The translations under genes were made by a program, and so were the position numbers. 64,000 nt of DNA from Flammeovirgaceae bacterium 311 (GTDB lineage: Bacteria > Bacteroidota > Bacteroidia > Cytophagales > Cyclobacteriaceae), in the NCBI GenBank assembly GCA_000597885.1, contig CP004371.1, positions 4,803,001 through 4,867,000 of the forward strand, read 5' to 3'. Within the stretch, counting starts at the first letter, position 1. Each line of letters starts with the position of its first letter. This document shows, in pieces, positions 26,685 to 35,862 of this stretch. The notes beneath the pieces are model-generated. The model was not told where the DNA came from. It saw nothing but the letters and a program-made list of their open reading frames with translations, and ran no database searches.

Positions 26685-27602
26685 ATGAAGAGGGAAAGAC
26701 TATTTTTCTGGGGCTTAAGCAAAGTAATGTTGTTCGCTGCTTTGGTTACATTGGCAGCATGTGGAGGGGATGATGATCCTGAGCCTGAACCAACTGCTTC
26801 TTTTACCTATGAGGCAGATAATCGTGAGGTAACTTTCACAAATACATCTACCAATGCCACAAGCTATCAGTGGGACTTTGGTGATGGAAACACATCTACA
26901 GAACAAAGCCCTGTGCATACTTATGATGAATACGGTACCTATACCGTACGTATGACTGCAACAGGCCCTGGTGGAACTGCTACCTCCCTGCCGGATCAAA
27001 TTACTCTGGCTAAATCTTCGCCGGTAGAGATTGACGGAGATGTTTCTGATTGGTCTGACATACCTGCACTGGTTACCGCGACTGCTGGTGAGGGTGGCAC
27101 AATCAACAGCATAAAAGTAGATTATGATGCTGAACGTATCTATTTTCTGGTAGAGGGTACTGCTAATCTGCGGGGCTTTTTCGACATTTATCTTGATGCT
27201 GACAACGATCCTGAAACAGGTTACTTCAGTGGCTGGTATCCAATGGGCTTTGGTGCTGATTATCTGATTGAAGGTGATTTTGCCATGGTGAATGATGCCG
27301 ATATTTTCAGAGATCTTGAAGGAGAGCCTGAAACCTGGGGCTGGGAAGTAGCATCTGCTACAGGTGCAGGTGCCATTAATTCCTCAGACATCATCACTCA
27401 GGGTAATGGCAGGGCAATTGAATTCTCAATTCTGCGTTCAGCTTTTACCGATCTGTCTGACGAAGGCTTCTCTTTTGCCATTGTAGATGTAGACGGAACG
27501 GTGGATCCCAATAATACAACTGCAACCTGGGCAAGACTGGGTGCTCTTCCAGAGCCAGATCGTGAAGAATCGCAGCTGGTTTTCTTTGAAATGTCAGAAT
27601 AA
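26685..27602 (+). CDS. PKD-domain lipoprotein with DOMON/CBM9-like module, candidate glycan-binding protein
   Basis: 305 residues with lipobox LVTLAACGGD. A PKD domain (about residues 35-110) shows TFTNTSTNATSYQWDFGDG. The rest (about 115-305) begins VEIDGDVSDWSDIPALV and continues YFLVEGTANLRGFFDIYLDAD and FGADYLIEGD, a CBM9/DOMON-like sandwich. The same module appears twice in the T9SS protein at 29143-32388. No catalytic residues are apparent, so a surface glycan-binding role comparable to SusE/SusF proteins is my inference. A terminator follows at 27619. Confidence 0.75.
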   Translation: MKRERLFFWGLSKVMLFAALVTLAACGGDDDPEPEPTASFTYEADNREVTFTNTSTNATSYQWDFGDGNTSTEQSPVHTYDEYGTYTVRMTATGPGGTATSLPDQITLAKSSPVEIDGDVSDWSDIPALVTATAGEGGTINSIKVDYDAERIYFLVEGTANLRGFFDIYLDADNDPETGYFSGWYPMGFGADYLIEGDFAMVNDADIFRDLEGEPETWGWEVASATGAGAINSSDIITQGNGRAIEFSILRSAFTDLSDEGFSFAIVDVDGTVDPNNTTATWARLGALPEPDREESQLVFFEMSE

Positions 27603-27618
27603 GCTGATACTTACATAG

Positions 27619-27655
27619 AAGCGGAGGCATTCCAAAGATTGCTTCCGCTTTTTAA
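27619..27655 (+). terminator. Intrinsic terminator after the PKD lipoprotein gene
   Basis: Stem AAGCGGAGGCA / TGCTTCCGCTT (one G-T pair) with a 10-base loop, then TTT. It separates the binding protein from the GH109 gene. Confidence 0.75.
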
Positions 27656-27716
27656 TTTCTATTCATGAAGAAGGCTCTTTAGTTAAAAACAAAAAATTTA
27701 AAAAAAGCAGGTTTAC

Positions 27717-29081
27717 ATGAGCAGCACTACATCCAGAAGAGGATTTGTGAAGACGGCCGCTTTAGCCGGTTTAGGATTGTCTATTTTACCATCAGGTGTC
27801 GTTTTTTCAAAAGATAAAGACAGAAAAGCAAGACTTGGTTTTATTGGTGTTGGGCTGAGAGGGCAGCATCATCTGCAGCTGGCGTTACAGCGAAACGATG
27901 TTGAGGTATTGGCCATTTGCGATGTGCAGCAGCGCATGATTGACATGAGCAAGGACCTGATCAAAAAGTCTGGAAAGCGCATGCCACAGGTGATCATGGA
28001 TGGCCCTTATGGATATAGGAAACTTTTGGAGAATAAAGATATTGATGCAGTTGTTATCTCCACCCCCTGGGAGTGGCATACAGAGATGAGCATTGATTCT
28101 ATGAATGCCAAAAAGTATGTGGGGTGTGAAGTAATGGTAGGCGCAACGGTAGAGGAGTGCTGGCAGATTGTTCATACTTCTGAGCGCACAGGCATGCCCC
28201 TGATGATGCTTGAAAATGTTTGCTACCGCCGCGATGTGATGGCGGTACTGAATATGGTGCGCCAAAATCTTTTTGGAGAACTTGTGCATGTACAGGGTGG
28301 CTATCAGCACGACCTGCGGGAGGTGAAATTCAATGACGGCAAACAACCCTATGGTGGTGGTGTAGAGTTTGGGGAAGGGGCTTTTTCCGAAGCTCAGTGG
28401 CGTACGCATCATTCAGTACACCGTGATGGAGATCTGTATCCAACCCATGGTATCGGGCCAGTCGCCATGATGATCGATATCAACAGAGGAAACCGGTTCA
28501 CAGAACTTGTGTCTTATTCGTCCAAATCCCGTGGCTTGCATGATTTCATTGTGAAACGTGGCGGTGAAGACCATCCCAATGCAAAAGTTAAATTTAAGCT
28601 GGGAGATGTGGTTACTACGATGCTGAAATGTTCTAATGGCGAAACAGCTTTACTGCAGCACGATACCAATCTTCCAAGGCCTTATTCGCTTGGATTCCGC
28701 GTGCAGGGAACAGAAGGGCTCTGGATGGATTTAAATAACTCGATTTACCTGGAAGGCAAAAGCAAAAAGCCTCATGAATGGGATAATGCCCAGGAGTGGC
28801 TTGATAAGTACGATCACCCGCTCTGGAAAAAATATGGAAACGATGCTTCCGGTGCAGGACATGGTGGTATGGACTGGTTTGTAATGCATGCCTTTGTAGA
28901 GTCTGTGAAACGTAAAATTCCTACTCCGCAGGATGTATATGATGCCGTTACCTGGAGTGCCATAACACCACTCTCGGAATCATCCATTCGTTTAGGTGGC
29001 GAAACCGTTGAGTTCCCTGATTTTACGCAGGGTAAATGGATGCACCGGAAAAACGAATTTGCACTTAATGATGATTACTGA
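27717..29081 (+). CDS. GH109 alpha-N-acetylgalactosaminidase (Gfo/Idh/MocA fold, Tat-exported)
   Basis: 454 residues. The N-terminus SRRGFVKTAALAG is a twin-arginine signal, as expected for an enzyme that folds with bound NAD in the cytoplasm. The Rossmann domain starts LGFIGVGLRGQHH, followed by VISTPWEWHTEMS, the LENVCYRRDVMAVLNMVRQ helix and GGYQHDLR. The family block YPTHGIGP places the catalytic-region His at residue 244. These blocks are those of GH109 rather than ordinary inositol dehydrogenases. It would release terminal alpha-GalNAc by a redox-assisted elimination mechanism in the periplasm. It supports GalNAc as the monomer used by this locus. Confidence 0.9.
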   Translation: MSSTTSRRGFVKTAALAGLGLSILPSGVVFSKDKDRKARLGFIGVGLRGQHHLQLALQRNDVEVLAICDVQQRMIDMSKDLIKKSGKRMPQVIMDGPYGYRKLLENKDIDAVVISTPWEWHTEMSIDSMNAKKYVGCEVMVGATVEECWQIVHTSERTGMPLMMLENVCYRRDVMAVLNMVRQNLFGELVHVQGGYQHDLREVKFNDGKQPYGGGVEFGEGAFSEAQWRTHHSVHRDGDLYPTHGIGPVAMMIDINRGNRFTELVSYSSKSRGLHDFIVKRGGEDHPNAKVKFKLGDVVTTMLKCSNGETALLQHDTNLPRPYSLGFRVQGTEGLWMDLNNSIYLEGKSKKPHEWDNAQEWLDKYDHPLWKKYGNDASGAGHGGMDWFVMHAFVESVKRKIPTPQDVYDAVTWSAITPLSESSIRLGGETVEFPDFTQGKWMHRKNEFALNDDY

Positions 29082-29142
29082 TGAGCTGCTGCCGCAAGCT
29101 GGCAGTAATTAGTAGGATACACACATTTAAAAGATTATTGCG

Positions 29143-32100
29143 ATGAAGCCAGTAACATTCATGAAATTGAAATACTTTTTGCTGACACTTGTGCTGGCTG
29201 TAGTGCTCCATATTCCGGCCGCGGAGGCACAAAACTTATCTACCATTACCTATGGTACAGAGGAGTCTAACATACCTAACCCGGAGCGGGGCTTCTACCG
29301 CCATACCGAAACCAGTACTGCTAATTACTCTAATCTGAACGAAACAACATTACGAAACTACCGTGCCGAAGGATTTACGCTGATCCTTCGGCTTTTTTAT
29401 CTCAATGATTTTGTAGAAACAGATATCTCAGAAGCTTACCTGAGTGCCATGCAGCGGGATTTTAACGCCATGCGGGCTGCCGGGGTAAAAGGTGTGATCA
29501 GGTTTGCCTACACCAAAAAATCATCAGCGCCTTATGGCGATGCAAGACCAGAGCGGGTGCTGGCGCATATCGATCAGCTTTCTGCTGTGTTAAAGCGCAA
29601 CAGCGACGTGATAGCAGTGGTGCAGGCAGGTTTTGTCGGTGCCTGGGGAGAATGGTACTATACAGATCATTTCTCTGAAATACTGGGCAATCCAACAGCC
29701 GAAGACTGGGAAAACAGAAGAGCGCTGGTATATGCGCTCCTGGAGGCTTTGCCAGAAAACCGTGCTGTACAGCTGCGTACGCCGGATATTAAATTTAAAG
29801 TCACCGGGTCAACGGATGCTCTCACCGAAGAAGAAGCCTTTGGCGGATCTGCAGAAGCCCGCCTGGGGCACCATAACGACTGCTTTCTGGCATCGGCAAA
29901 TGACATTGGTACCTACACAAATAATATGGAGGCAGAAAAAGCATTCCTGGAGCAGGAAACCCGCTATTTGCCCATGGGCGGAGAAACCTGTGGTGTTTCC
30001 GTGCCTTTGTCTGAATGTCCGAATGCCCTGGAGCAGATGGAGCGTTTTCACTGGTCTTATTTAAATATTGGATACCATCGGGATGTGCTGCGTAGCTGGG
30101 AAGATGGAGGATGCATGCCCGAGGTAGAAAATAAGCTGGGTTATCGCTACAGGTTTGCTAAGAGCCAGCTTCAGCAAAGCAGTAAACCTGGCGGGGAGGT
30201 AAGACTCTCTGTTAAAATGCTGAACGAAGGCTGGGCAAATCCTTATAACCCGCGCCTGGTGGAGGTTATTTTAAGGGAGAAAACCAGCGGGAAGGTATAT
30301 GTGCTGCCTGTTGCGGAAGATCCCCGGCGCTGGTCTTTATCTGATACCATTCATCTGGAATTAACTGCCGGACTGCCGGCTAATATCGCGGAAGGTACCT
30401 ACGATATGTTCCTGAATTTACCTGATCCGGAGCCTGCCCTGTACGCAAATCCAGACTACTCCATCCGCCTGGCAAACCAGGAGGTTTGGGAGCCGGCAAC
30501 AGGCTATAATGCTTTGCAGCATGAGTTAGTGGTAAGCAGAGACGCTAATGTGCCATCCTATACCGGGAGCAATTTTTTTTTCTCAAGACCCCAGGTTCAG
30601 GAGTACGCCCAGATAAGTACCAACGGCCTCGCCGATGACTGGAATGCTGTGGAACCGCTGGTTGAAGAAGCAGGACAGGCAGCTGAGTCGCTCAGGGTTT
30701 TTAATGATCGGGATAGCCTTTATTTTCTGATATCCGGCACCTCCCTGCATAACAGTTATCAACTCTTTATAGATGCCGACCAGACTGCTGCTACGGGCTA
30801 CAGGGCCTGGCAATGGGTGGCGAATGGTGCTGATTATTTGGTAGAGAATGGTTTGCTTTATCAGTATGATGGTGCTGACGGGGCCTGGGGCTGGAGGCTT
30901 GTTGAACCTGTTTCTGTGGAACAGAATGAGTCTGTGATTGAAATAGGTATTTCAAAGAGTTATTTCTCCAACATTCAGTTAGGCCCGGAAATTTCACTGG
31001 CCTTTGTAAACGATCCGGCGGGAGAAGGGCAAAGTAGCTATTTGCCCCTGCAGAATCAGCCATTTATTGCCTACAGGCTGCTGCTGGATCTTCCGGCCAC
31101 ACCGCTGGCAACTTCTTCCGGTAACACAGTGCTGGTGTACTGGGGGCTGGAGGAGCACCAGGTTTACCGAACTTTGCAAAGAGCTGCCGATGGAGAAGAG
31201 TTTCAGACGATTGCTGTACTTGATCCTGGCATATTTTATTACACTGATGCAGGTCTGGAGCAGAATGTCAGCTATCGGTACCGCTACTTTGCCGGTACGG
31301 CAAATGGTACCAGCCTGTCAACCTATACCCCTGCGGTAGAAATCACAACCCGTCCCAGGCCGGTTTATTATAGCTTTTCTGTTGATGGAGCAGTAGAGGA
31401 GTGGGAGGGGGTAGCTCCGCTGGCCACAGCCTATAGCGGAGAACGCACCCATACCATCCGGCTGTTCGCAGGACCCGAAAACTTATATCTGCTTCTGGAG
31501 GGAGCTGTTCCTGATGATTATGCCATTTACCTGGATACAGATAATGATTCTGCTAGCGGCCTGGAGAATGAATTGTGGACCGGGGCAGGTTATGATTACC
31601 AGATCAGGAACGATTCTCTTTTTACTGCACAGGCAGACGACTGGGTGTTTGTGGAGAAGGTGAGCAGTGAGGCTTCCAATGGCTTTTATGAGCTTTCTGT
31701 TCCGCTAAGCCTGCTGGAAAACCTGGAGCAGAATACCACCCTTAAGGTTGGAGCTGTTGTTACCCCTCTTTCAGGAGAGCAGGTATTTCTGCCATTTGAA
31801 TCTGCCGCCCCGGCAGTATTCGTAAGGATTTTGCCTGCACAGGCCCCCGCTAATGTCATGGTGTCAAATTCAGAGAGTATGCCTGGTTCGCAGCTGATTG
31901 TGGAGTGGCAGCGATGTGATCAGTGTCTGGGCTATGTGGTGGAAAGATCCGTGGGGAATACAGATAATTTTGAGGTGGTGGCAGAAAAGAGTGCGCTAAC
32001 CTTTGCTTATTATGATAGCGATGTGGAGATGGGAACCACCTACTACTACCGGGTGTATACTTTCAACGAAGCAGGTCCTTCTCTTTATTCAGAAGTGGTT

Positions 32101-32388
32101 TCAGCATCGCCTGAAGCAACCTTGGGACTTGAGGATGCTGTTTTTCCAGGGGTTTACGTATTCCCGAATCCGGCAGTAAATACACTAAGGCTGCATCTTG
32201 CCGGTAATTCACCTGCTGCAGTACGGCTTCAGTGGACGGATCTGCAGGGCAGGGTGCTGCCATTGCAGCCAGAAGGCTTGTATGAGCAGGGGCTGCGATA
32301 CAATCTCTCCGGTCTTCGTCCTGGCCTTTACCTGCTAAAGATCAGCGATCATACCACAGCCCGTTACATTAAGGTTTTGAAAGAGTAA
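29143..32388 (+). CDS. Giant secreted DUF4874/DUF4832 protein with two CBM9-like modules, FN3-like domains and T9SS tail
   Basis: 1081 residues with a signal peptide ending near AAEAQ. Residues 35-460 are the DUF4874/DUF4832 part, with NPERGFYRH, E170 in GAWGEWYY, LGHHNDCFLAS and E281 in GGETCG. A CBM9/DOMON-like module (about 485-645), an FN3-like segment, a second CBM9-like module (about 740-890) and another FN3-like segment follow. The last ~80 residues (FPGVYVFPNPAVNTL to YIKVLKE) are a T9SS type A sorting domain. This is the architecture of a secreted polysaccharide-degrading enzyme. I infer an endo-acting hydrolase or lyase on a galactosamine-containing polymer, but no family assignment proves it. 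Confidence 0.8.
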   Translation: MKPVTFMKLKYFLLTLVLAVVLHIPAAEAQNLSTITYGTEESNIPNPERGFYRHTETSTANYSNLNETTLRNYRAEGFTLILRLFYLNDFVETDISEAYLSAMQRDFNAMRAAGVKGVIRFAYTKKSSAPYGDARPERVLAHIDQLSAVLKRNSDVIAVVQAGFVGAWGEWYYTDHFSEILGNPTAEDWENRRALVYALLEALPENRAVQLRTPDIKFKVTGSTDALTEEEAFGGSAEARLGHHNDCFLASANDIGTYTNNMEAEKAFLEQETRYLPMGGETCGVSVPLSECPNALEQMERFHWSYLNIGYHRDVLRSWEDGGCMPEVENKLGYRYRFAKSQLQQSSKPGGEVRLSVKMLNEGWANPYNPRLVEVILREKTSGKVYVLPVAEDPRRWSLSDTIHLELTAGLPANIAEGTYDMFLNLPDPEPALYANPDYSIRLANQEVWEPATGYNALQHELVVSRDANVPSYTGSNFFFSRPQVQEYAQISTNGLADDWNAVEPLVEEAGQAAESLRVFNDRDSLYFLISGTSLHNSYQLFIDADQTAATGYRAWQWVANGADYLVENGLLYQYDGADGAWGWRLVEPVSVEQNESVIEIGISKSYFSNIQLGPEISLAFVNDPAGEGQSSYLPLQNQPFIAYRLLLDLPATPLATSSGNTVLVYWGLEEHQVYRTLQRAADGEEFQTIAVLDPGIFYYTDAGLEQNVSYRYRYFAGTANGTSLSTYTPAVEITTRPRPVYYSFSVDGAVEEWEGVAPLATAYSGERTHTIRLFAGPENLYLLLEGAVPDDYAIYLDTDNDSASGLENELWTGAGYDYQIRNDSLFTAQADDWVFVEKVSSEASNGFYELSVPLSLLENLEQNTTLKVGAVVTPLSGEQVFLPFESAAPAVFVRILPAQAPANVMVSNSESMPGSQLIVEWQRCDQCLGYVVERSVGNTDNFEVVAEKSALTFAYYDSDVEMGTTYYYRVYTFNEAGPSLYSEVVSASPEATLGLEDAVFPGVYVFPNPAVNTLRLHLAGNSPAAVRLQWTDLQGRVLPLQPEGLYEQGLRYNLSGLRPGLYLLKISDHTTARYIKVLKE

Positions 32389-32409
32389 AACAGGAATATA
32401 AAAGCAGCA

Positions 32410-32459
32410 AAGGGTGGCGGCTGTGTGCTACGCCGGCGCCGCCCTTAGCTCTTTTTTTC
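32410..32459 (+). terminator. Intrinsic terminator after the giant DUF4832 gene
   Basis: Stem AAGGGTGGCG / CGCCGCCCTT (one T-G pair) with a 17-base loop, then a T7 tract at 32452-32458. Confidence 0.8.
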
Positions 32460-32590
32460 TATTTGCTCAACATATACATGGCTGCCCAGTAAGCCGGACC
32501 CTCTCTCTGGGTGTAGAAAGAACCTGATGTCCGCCAACTCCGAAAAGCCCGGCTAGAATGCCTAAAAGAAAGCCTTAGGATTGGTAACTA
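32459..32590 (-). pseudogene. Possible minus-strand coding remnant
   Basis: Read leftward, a 44-codon frame ends GSFYTQREGPAYWAAMYML plus SK and a TAG at 32461-32459. The composition looks like the end of a real protein, but there is no start and a stop lies just upstream. A second minus frame at 32760-32575 has no recognisable family. The rest of the 480-base gap (32389-32868) holds the terminator and the susC promoter sites. I regard this as a possible decayed gene end, with low confidence. Confidence 0.25.
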
Positions 32591-32769
32591 TTTTCATTTT
32601 GAAATGCAGTGCGATCATGAGCACATGGTGAGTACGGGAAGTGCATTTTCCAATATGACCGGAACCCTGCTTTTTGGTGTAATTCAATAAATGCACCCCT
32701 GATTTCACGCAAGAGGGTGGTAATCAAGGCATGCCACAACCCTATTTTGACTTTGATCAACTTGATAAG

Positions 32770-32845
32770 CTTTCGTCTTGCTAAAAATTAAAATGAAAAT
32801 ATATTATTGCATAGTTTCGAAATAATACGAAAGATAATATATTTA
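32770..32845 (+). promoter_or_regulatory. Promoter and operator region of the second susC gene
   Basis: CTTTCGT at 32770-32776, GTTTCGAAAT from 32814 and ACGAAAG at 32827-32833 precede a near -7 element TATATTTA at 32838-32845, about 24 bases before the susC ATG. ACGAAAG lies only 4 bases from the -7-like element, a position suited to repression. Confidence 0.5.
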
Positions 32846-32868
32846 CTAAAACTTATTTAATTCCCAGT

Positions 32869-35850
32869 ATGGCCAGATTTATACTTTCTATTAGAATCCC
32901 GACCTTACTTTTTTGCTTTTGCGTACTAGCACTGCAGGGATACGCTCAGCAAACAGTGAGGGGAAGGGTAGTTTCGTTGTTGGATGAGCAGCCATTGCCT
33001 GGTGTGAATGTGATCATCAAAGGCACTACCACTGGTGCGGTTACAGATTTTGATGGCAGGTATTCACTTGAGGTAGCAGGGCAGGAGGCAGTGCTTGTAT
33101 TTTCTTTTATTGGATTCGAAAATGAAGAAGTGCAGGTAGGAAACAGAAGTGAAATAAATATTTCTTTAAGTCCGTCAGTTGAGGAGCTCAATGAAGTAAT
33201 TGTTGTAGGTTATTCTACAAAAACAAAGCAGGAAATCACGGGTGCGGTAGCCAATATATCTGCGGAAGAGCTAAAGGGTGTAACGGCACCAAACCTGGAA
33301 ACCATGCTGCAGGGTAAAGTGGCGGGTGTTCAGGTAACGGCAGCTACAGGTGCTCCCGGCGAACCGGCAGAGATCCGTATACGTGGTAAGTCTTCTATCA
33401 GTGCAGATCGTGGCCCCCTAGTGGTTGTAGATGGCATTATTGGCGGCACTTATAATCCCAATGATGTGGCGAATGTTACTGTGCTAAAAGATGCGGGCGC
33501 TATAGCGCTATATGGATCCAGGGCCAATGCTGGTGTAATTGTGGTTACCACAAAGAAAGGCTCAGGCAAGAAAAACGAGATCACCGTTCGCAGTACTGTA
33601 GGAACACGGGAGATCACCACCGGAAATTTTAGCATGATGAATGCCCAGCAGCTCTATAATACGGAGCGGCTTATGTTTAACAGCTCTGCAGTATTTAATA
33701 ATATACGGCCGGCCGGGTTGCTGGAGACCGATACAGACTGGTTGGATCTTACTTACAAACCAGGCGTTGTGCAGAATCATAATATTTCTGCTAGCGGCAA
33801 CAACGGGAAAATACGTTACTACCTGGCAGGTGATTATTATGACGAAGAAGGGACTTTGCTGAGTACAAACTACCAGCGTTTTAACTTCAGGTCGAACCTC
33901 GATTTTGAACTTTCTGATGCAGTAAGGTTGACAACCAATTTCAATATTAGCCGGGATAAAAACAACTCCTATCACTGGCGCTGGCCTTATCAGCCGTTTC
34001 TATACCTGCCTTATGATACTCCATATGATGAAGAAGGTAATATCCGTTATATAGATGCCAATACTAATGGTTTCTTAACCCGTGATAAAAACAATATTTT
34101 GCAAAGTGCCCTTTACAACGATTATGCAACCCGGGGCCTGACGATGAATGGTGATGTAATTCTTGCTGTTGATGTTACACCATGGCTTTCTCTGGAAACC
34201 CGTAACCGTATCGCCTATTCTAATTACAGGGGTGATATTTATGAGGATGTTCGTACCATTGAGGGAATGGCTTACTCTGGCGCACTTACTTTTGACTTTT
34301 CAGAAGACATCAGTGGTATTTCAACCAACCTAGCCCGTTTTTATAAAGACTTTGGCTCTCACCACCTGAGTGGCTTTGTTGGTTTTGAGGGGCAGCAATG
34401 GACAAGGGAAACAGCAGGAGGGAATGGTTATGGAGTGGCTTCCGGCATCAAAACGCCTAGTGCAGTTGCCTCGCCCCAGGATATTTCCGGTACTAAGAGT
34501 CAAACCAGCGCTCAGTCAGTTCTTTCTGAAATTAGCTATGATTATAGTGAGAAGTTCTTTGTTTCTGCTTCGTTCAGAAGAGATGGCAGCTCTATATTTG
34601 GGGCAAACAAGCGATGGGGTAATTTTGGTGCCTTGTCTGCCTCATGGCTCATCAGCAACGAAGATTTCTTTAGTTCTCTTAACAAAACAGTATCCTTTCT
34701 TAAACTAAGAGGTAGTTATGGTATTATTGGTAATGATTACATCTCTCCCTTTAGTTACGTTGCCCTTTACGGCTTTGAAGCACAATATAATAATGGCATC
34801 GCTGGTTATCCAATAACTTTGCCTAATCCTGATTTGGGCTGGGAGCAAACTAAGGCAGCTGACCTGGGCCTGGATATAACCCTTTTCAAAAGGCTGGATA
34901 TTACAGTTGATGGCTTCTATAAAGATACCGACAGGCTGATTTTAAATGTGCAACTGCCTCCCTCACAGGGCATAACCGAAGTTACTAGGAACGCAGGGCG
35001 TGTGGTTAATCAAGGCTTTGAACTGGGAATTGGGGGCGATGTGGTGCGTACACGTAATCTGAACTGGAATGTTAATTTTAATATAGGTACGGCGCAAAAC
35101 GAGGTGAAAGAATTACCTGGAGGAGCTGTTCCCCAATATTATGACGGTTTAAAACAATTAATACAGGTGGGGCATGATATGAATTCATGGTACCTGCCAA
35201 AATGGGTTGGTGTTAATCCTGACAATGGCAATCCGCAATGGGAGCAGGCCATAACTGACGCTAATGGTAATGTGGTGGAGTACCAGGTAACCAGTGAGTA
35301 TGCCCTGGCTTCGGCTACCAGTAGCCTGCAGTTTGTAGGTACGGCAACTCCTGATTTTTTTGGAGGCCTTAACTCCTCTGTTAGCTTTGAAGGTTTAACT
35401 CTTAGCGTATCTTCTGCTTATCAGTACGGCAACATGATCTATAATCGCACCCGCGAGTTTATTGATGCAGATGGTGCTAACTTTAACTTTAATATGATGG
35501 AGCTGGCCGACGGCTGGTCGCGCTGGCAGAATCCTGGCGATGTAGCAACACATCCGCGGCCTGTGTTTGGTGGTAACATGCAATCTAACAGGCCTTCCTC
35601 CAGGTACCTGGAAGACGGCAGCTTCTGGAGAATCAGAAACATCATGCTGAATTATAATCTGCCTTCATCACTCCTGTCGAAGGTGAAAATAGCAAGGGCA
35701 AATGTATTTGTATCCGGAGATAACCTCTTTACATTTACGAATTTTTCAGGTATGGATCCGGAAGTGGGAACTTTTGAGCTGGCAGGTCTGTCGGATTTTA
35801 AGTACCCCATCAGCAAACAATATTTGGTTGGTTTACAAATTAGCTTCTAA
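32869..35850 (+). CDS. SusC/RagA-type TonB-dependent outer membrane glycan transporter (GalNAc locus)
   Basis: 993 residues: signal peptide (LALQGYAQ), carboxypeptidase-like domain (VRGRVVSLLDEQPLPGVNVI, residues 29-105), TonB box region (LNEVIVVGY), plug (GPLVVVDGIIGG, VTVLKDAGAIALYGSRANAG) and barrel ending YLVGLQISF. It is a standard-length SusC without the N-terminal extension of the first copy. With the SusD protein 12 bases downstream it imports oligosaccharides released by the secreted enzymes of the locus. Confidence 0.97.
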   Translation: MARFILSIRIPTLLFCFCVLALQGYAQQTVRGRVVSLLDEQPLPGVNVIIKGTTTGAVTDFDGRYSLEVAGQEAVLVFSFIGFENEEVQVGNRSEINISLSPSVEELNEVIVVGYSTKTKQEITGAVANISAEELKGVTAPNLETMLQGKVAGVQVTAATGAPGEPAEIRIRGKSSISADRGPLVVVDGIIGGTYNPNDVANVTVLKDAGAIALYGSRANAGVIVVTTKKGSGKKNEITVRSTVGTREITTGNFSMMNAQQLYNTERLMFNSSAVFNNIRPAGLLETDTDWLDLTYKPGVVQNHNISASGNNGKIRYYLAGDYYDEEGTLLSTNYQRFNFRSNLDFELSDAVRLTTNFNISRDKNNSYHWRWPYQPFLYLPYDTPYDEEGNIRYIDANTNGFLTRDKNNILQSALYNDYATRGLTMNGDVILAVDVTPWLSLETRNRIAYSNYRGDIYEDVRTIEGMAYSGALTFDFSEDISGISTNLARFYKDFGSHHLSGFVGFEGQQWTRETAGGNGYGVASGIKTPSAVASPQDISGTKSQTSAQSVLSEISYDYSEKFFVSASFRRDGSSIFGANKRWGNFGALSASWLISNEDFFSSLNKTVSFLKLRGSYGIIGNDYISPFSYVALYGFEAQYNNGIAGYPITLPNPDLGWEQTKAADLGLDITLFKRLDITVDGFYKDTDRLILNVQLPPSQGITEVTRNAGRVVNQGFELGIGGDVVRTRNLNWNVNFNIGTAQNEVKELPGGAVPQYYDGLKQLIQVGHDMNSWYLPKWVGVNPDNGNPQWEQAITDANGNVVEYQVTSEYALASATSSLQFVGTATPDFFGGLNSSVSFEGLTLSVSSAYQYGNMIYNRTREFIDADGANFNFNMMELADGWSRWQNPGDVATHPRPVFGGNMQSNRPSSRYLEDGSFWRIRNIMLNYNLPSSLLSKVKIARANVFVSGDNLFTFTNFSGMDPEVGTFELAGLSDFKYPISKQYLVGLQISF

Positions 35851-35862
35851 TCATTTAGAGAT

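Noticed and set aside
27717-29081. Inositol 2-dehydrogenase-type annotation for the Gfo/Idh/MocA protein
   Set aside because: The YPTHG, LENVCYRRDVMAVLNMV and GGYQHDLR blocks with a Tat signal match GH109 rather than inositol dehydrogenases.
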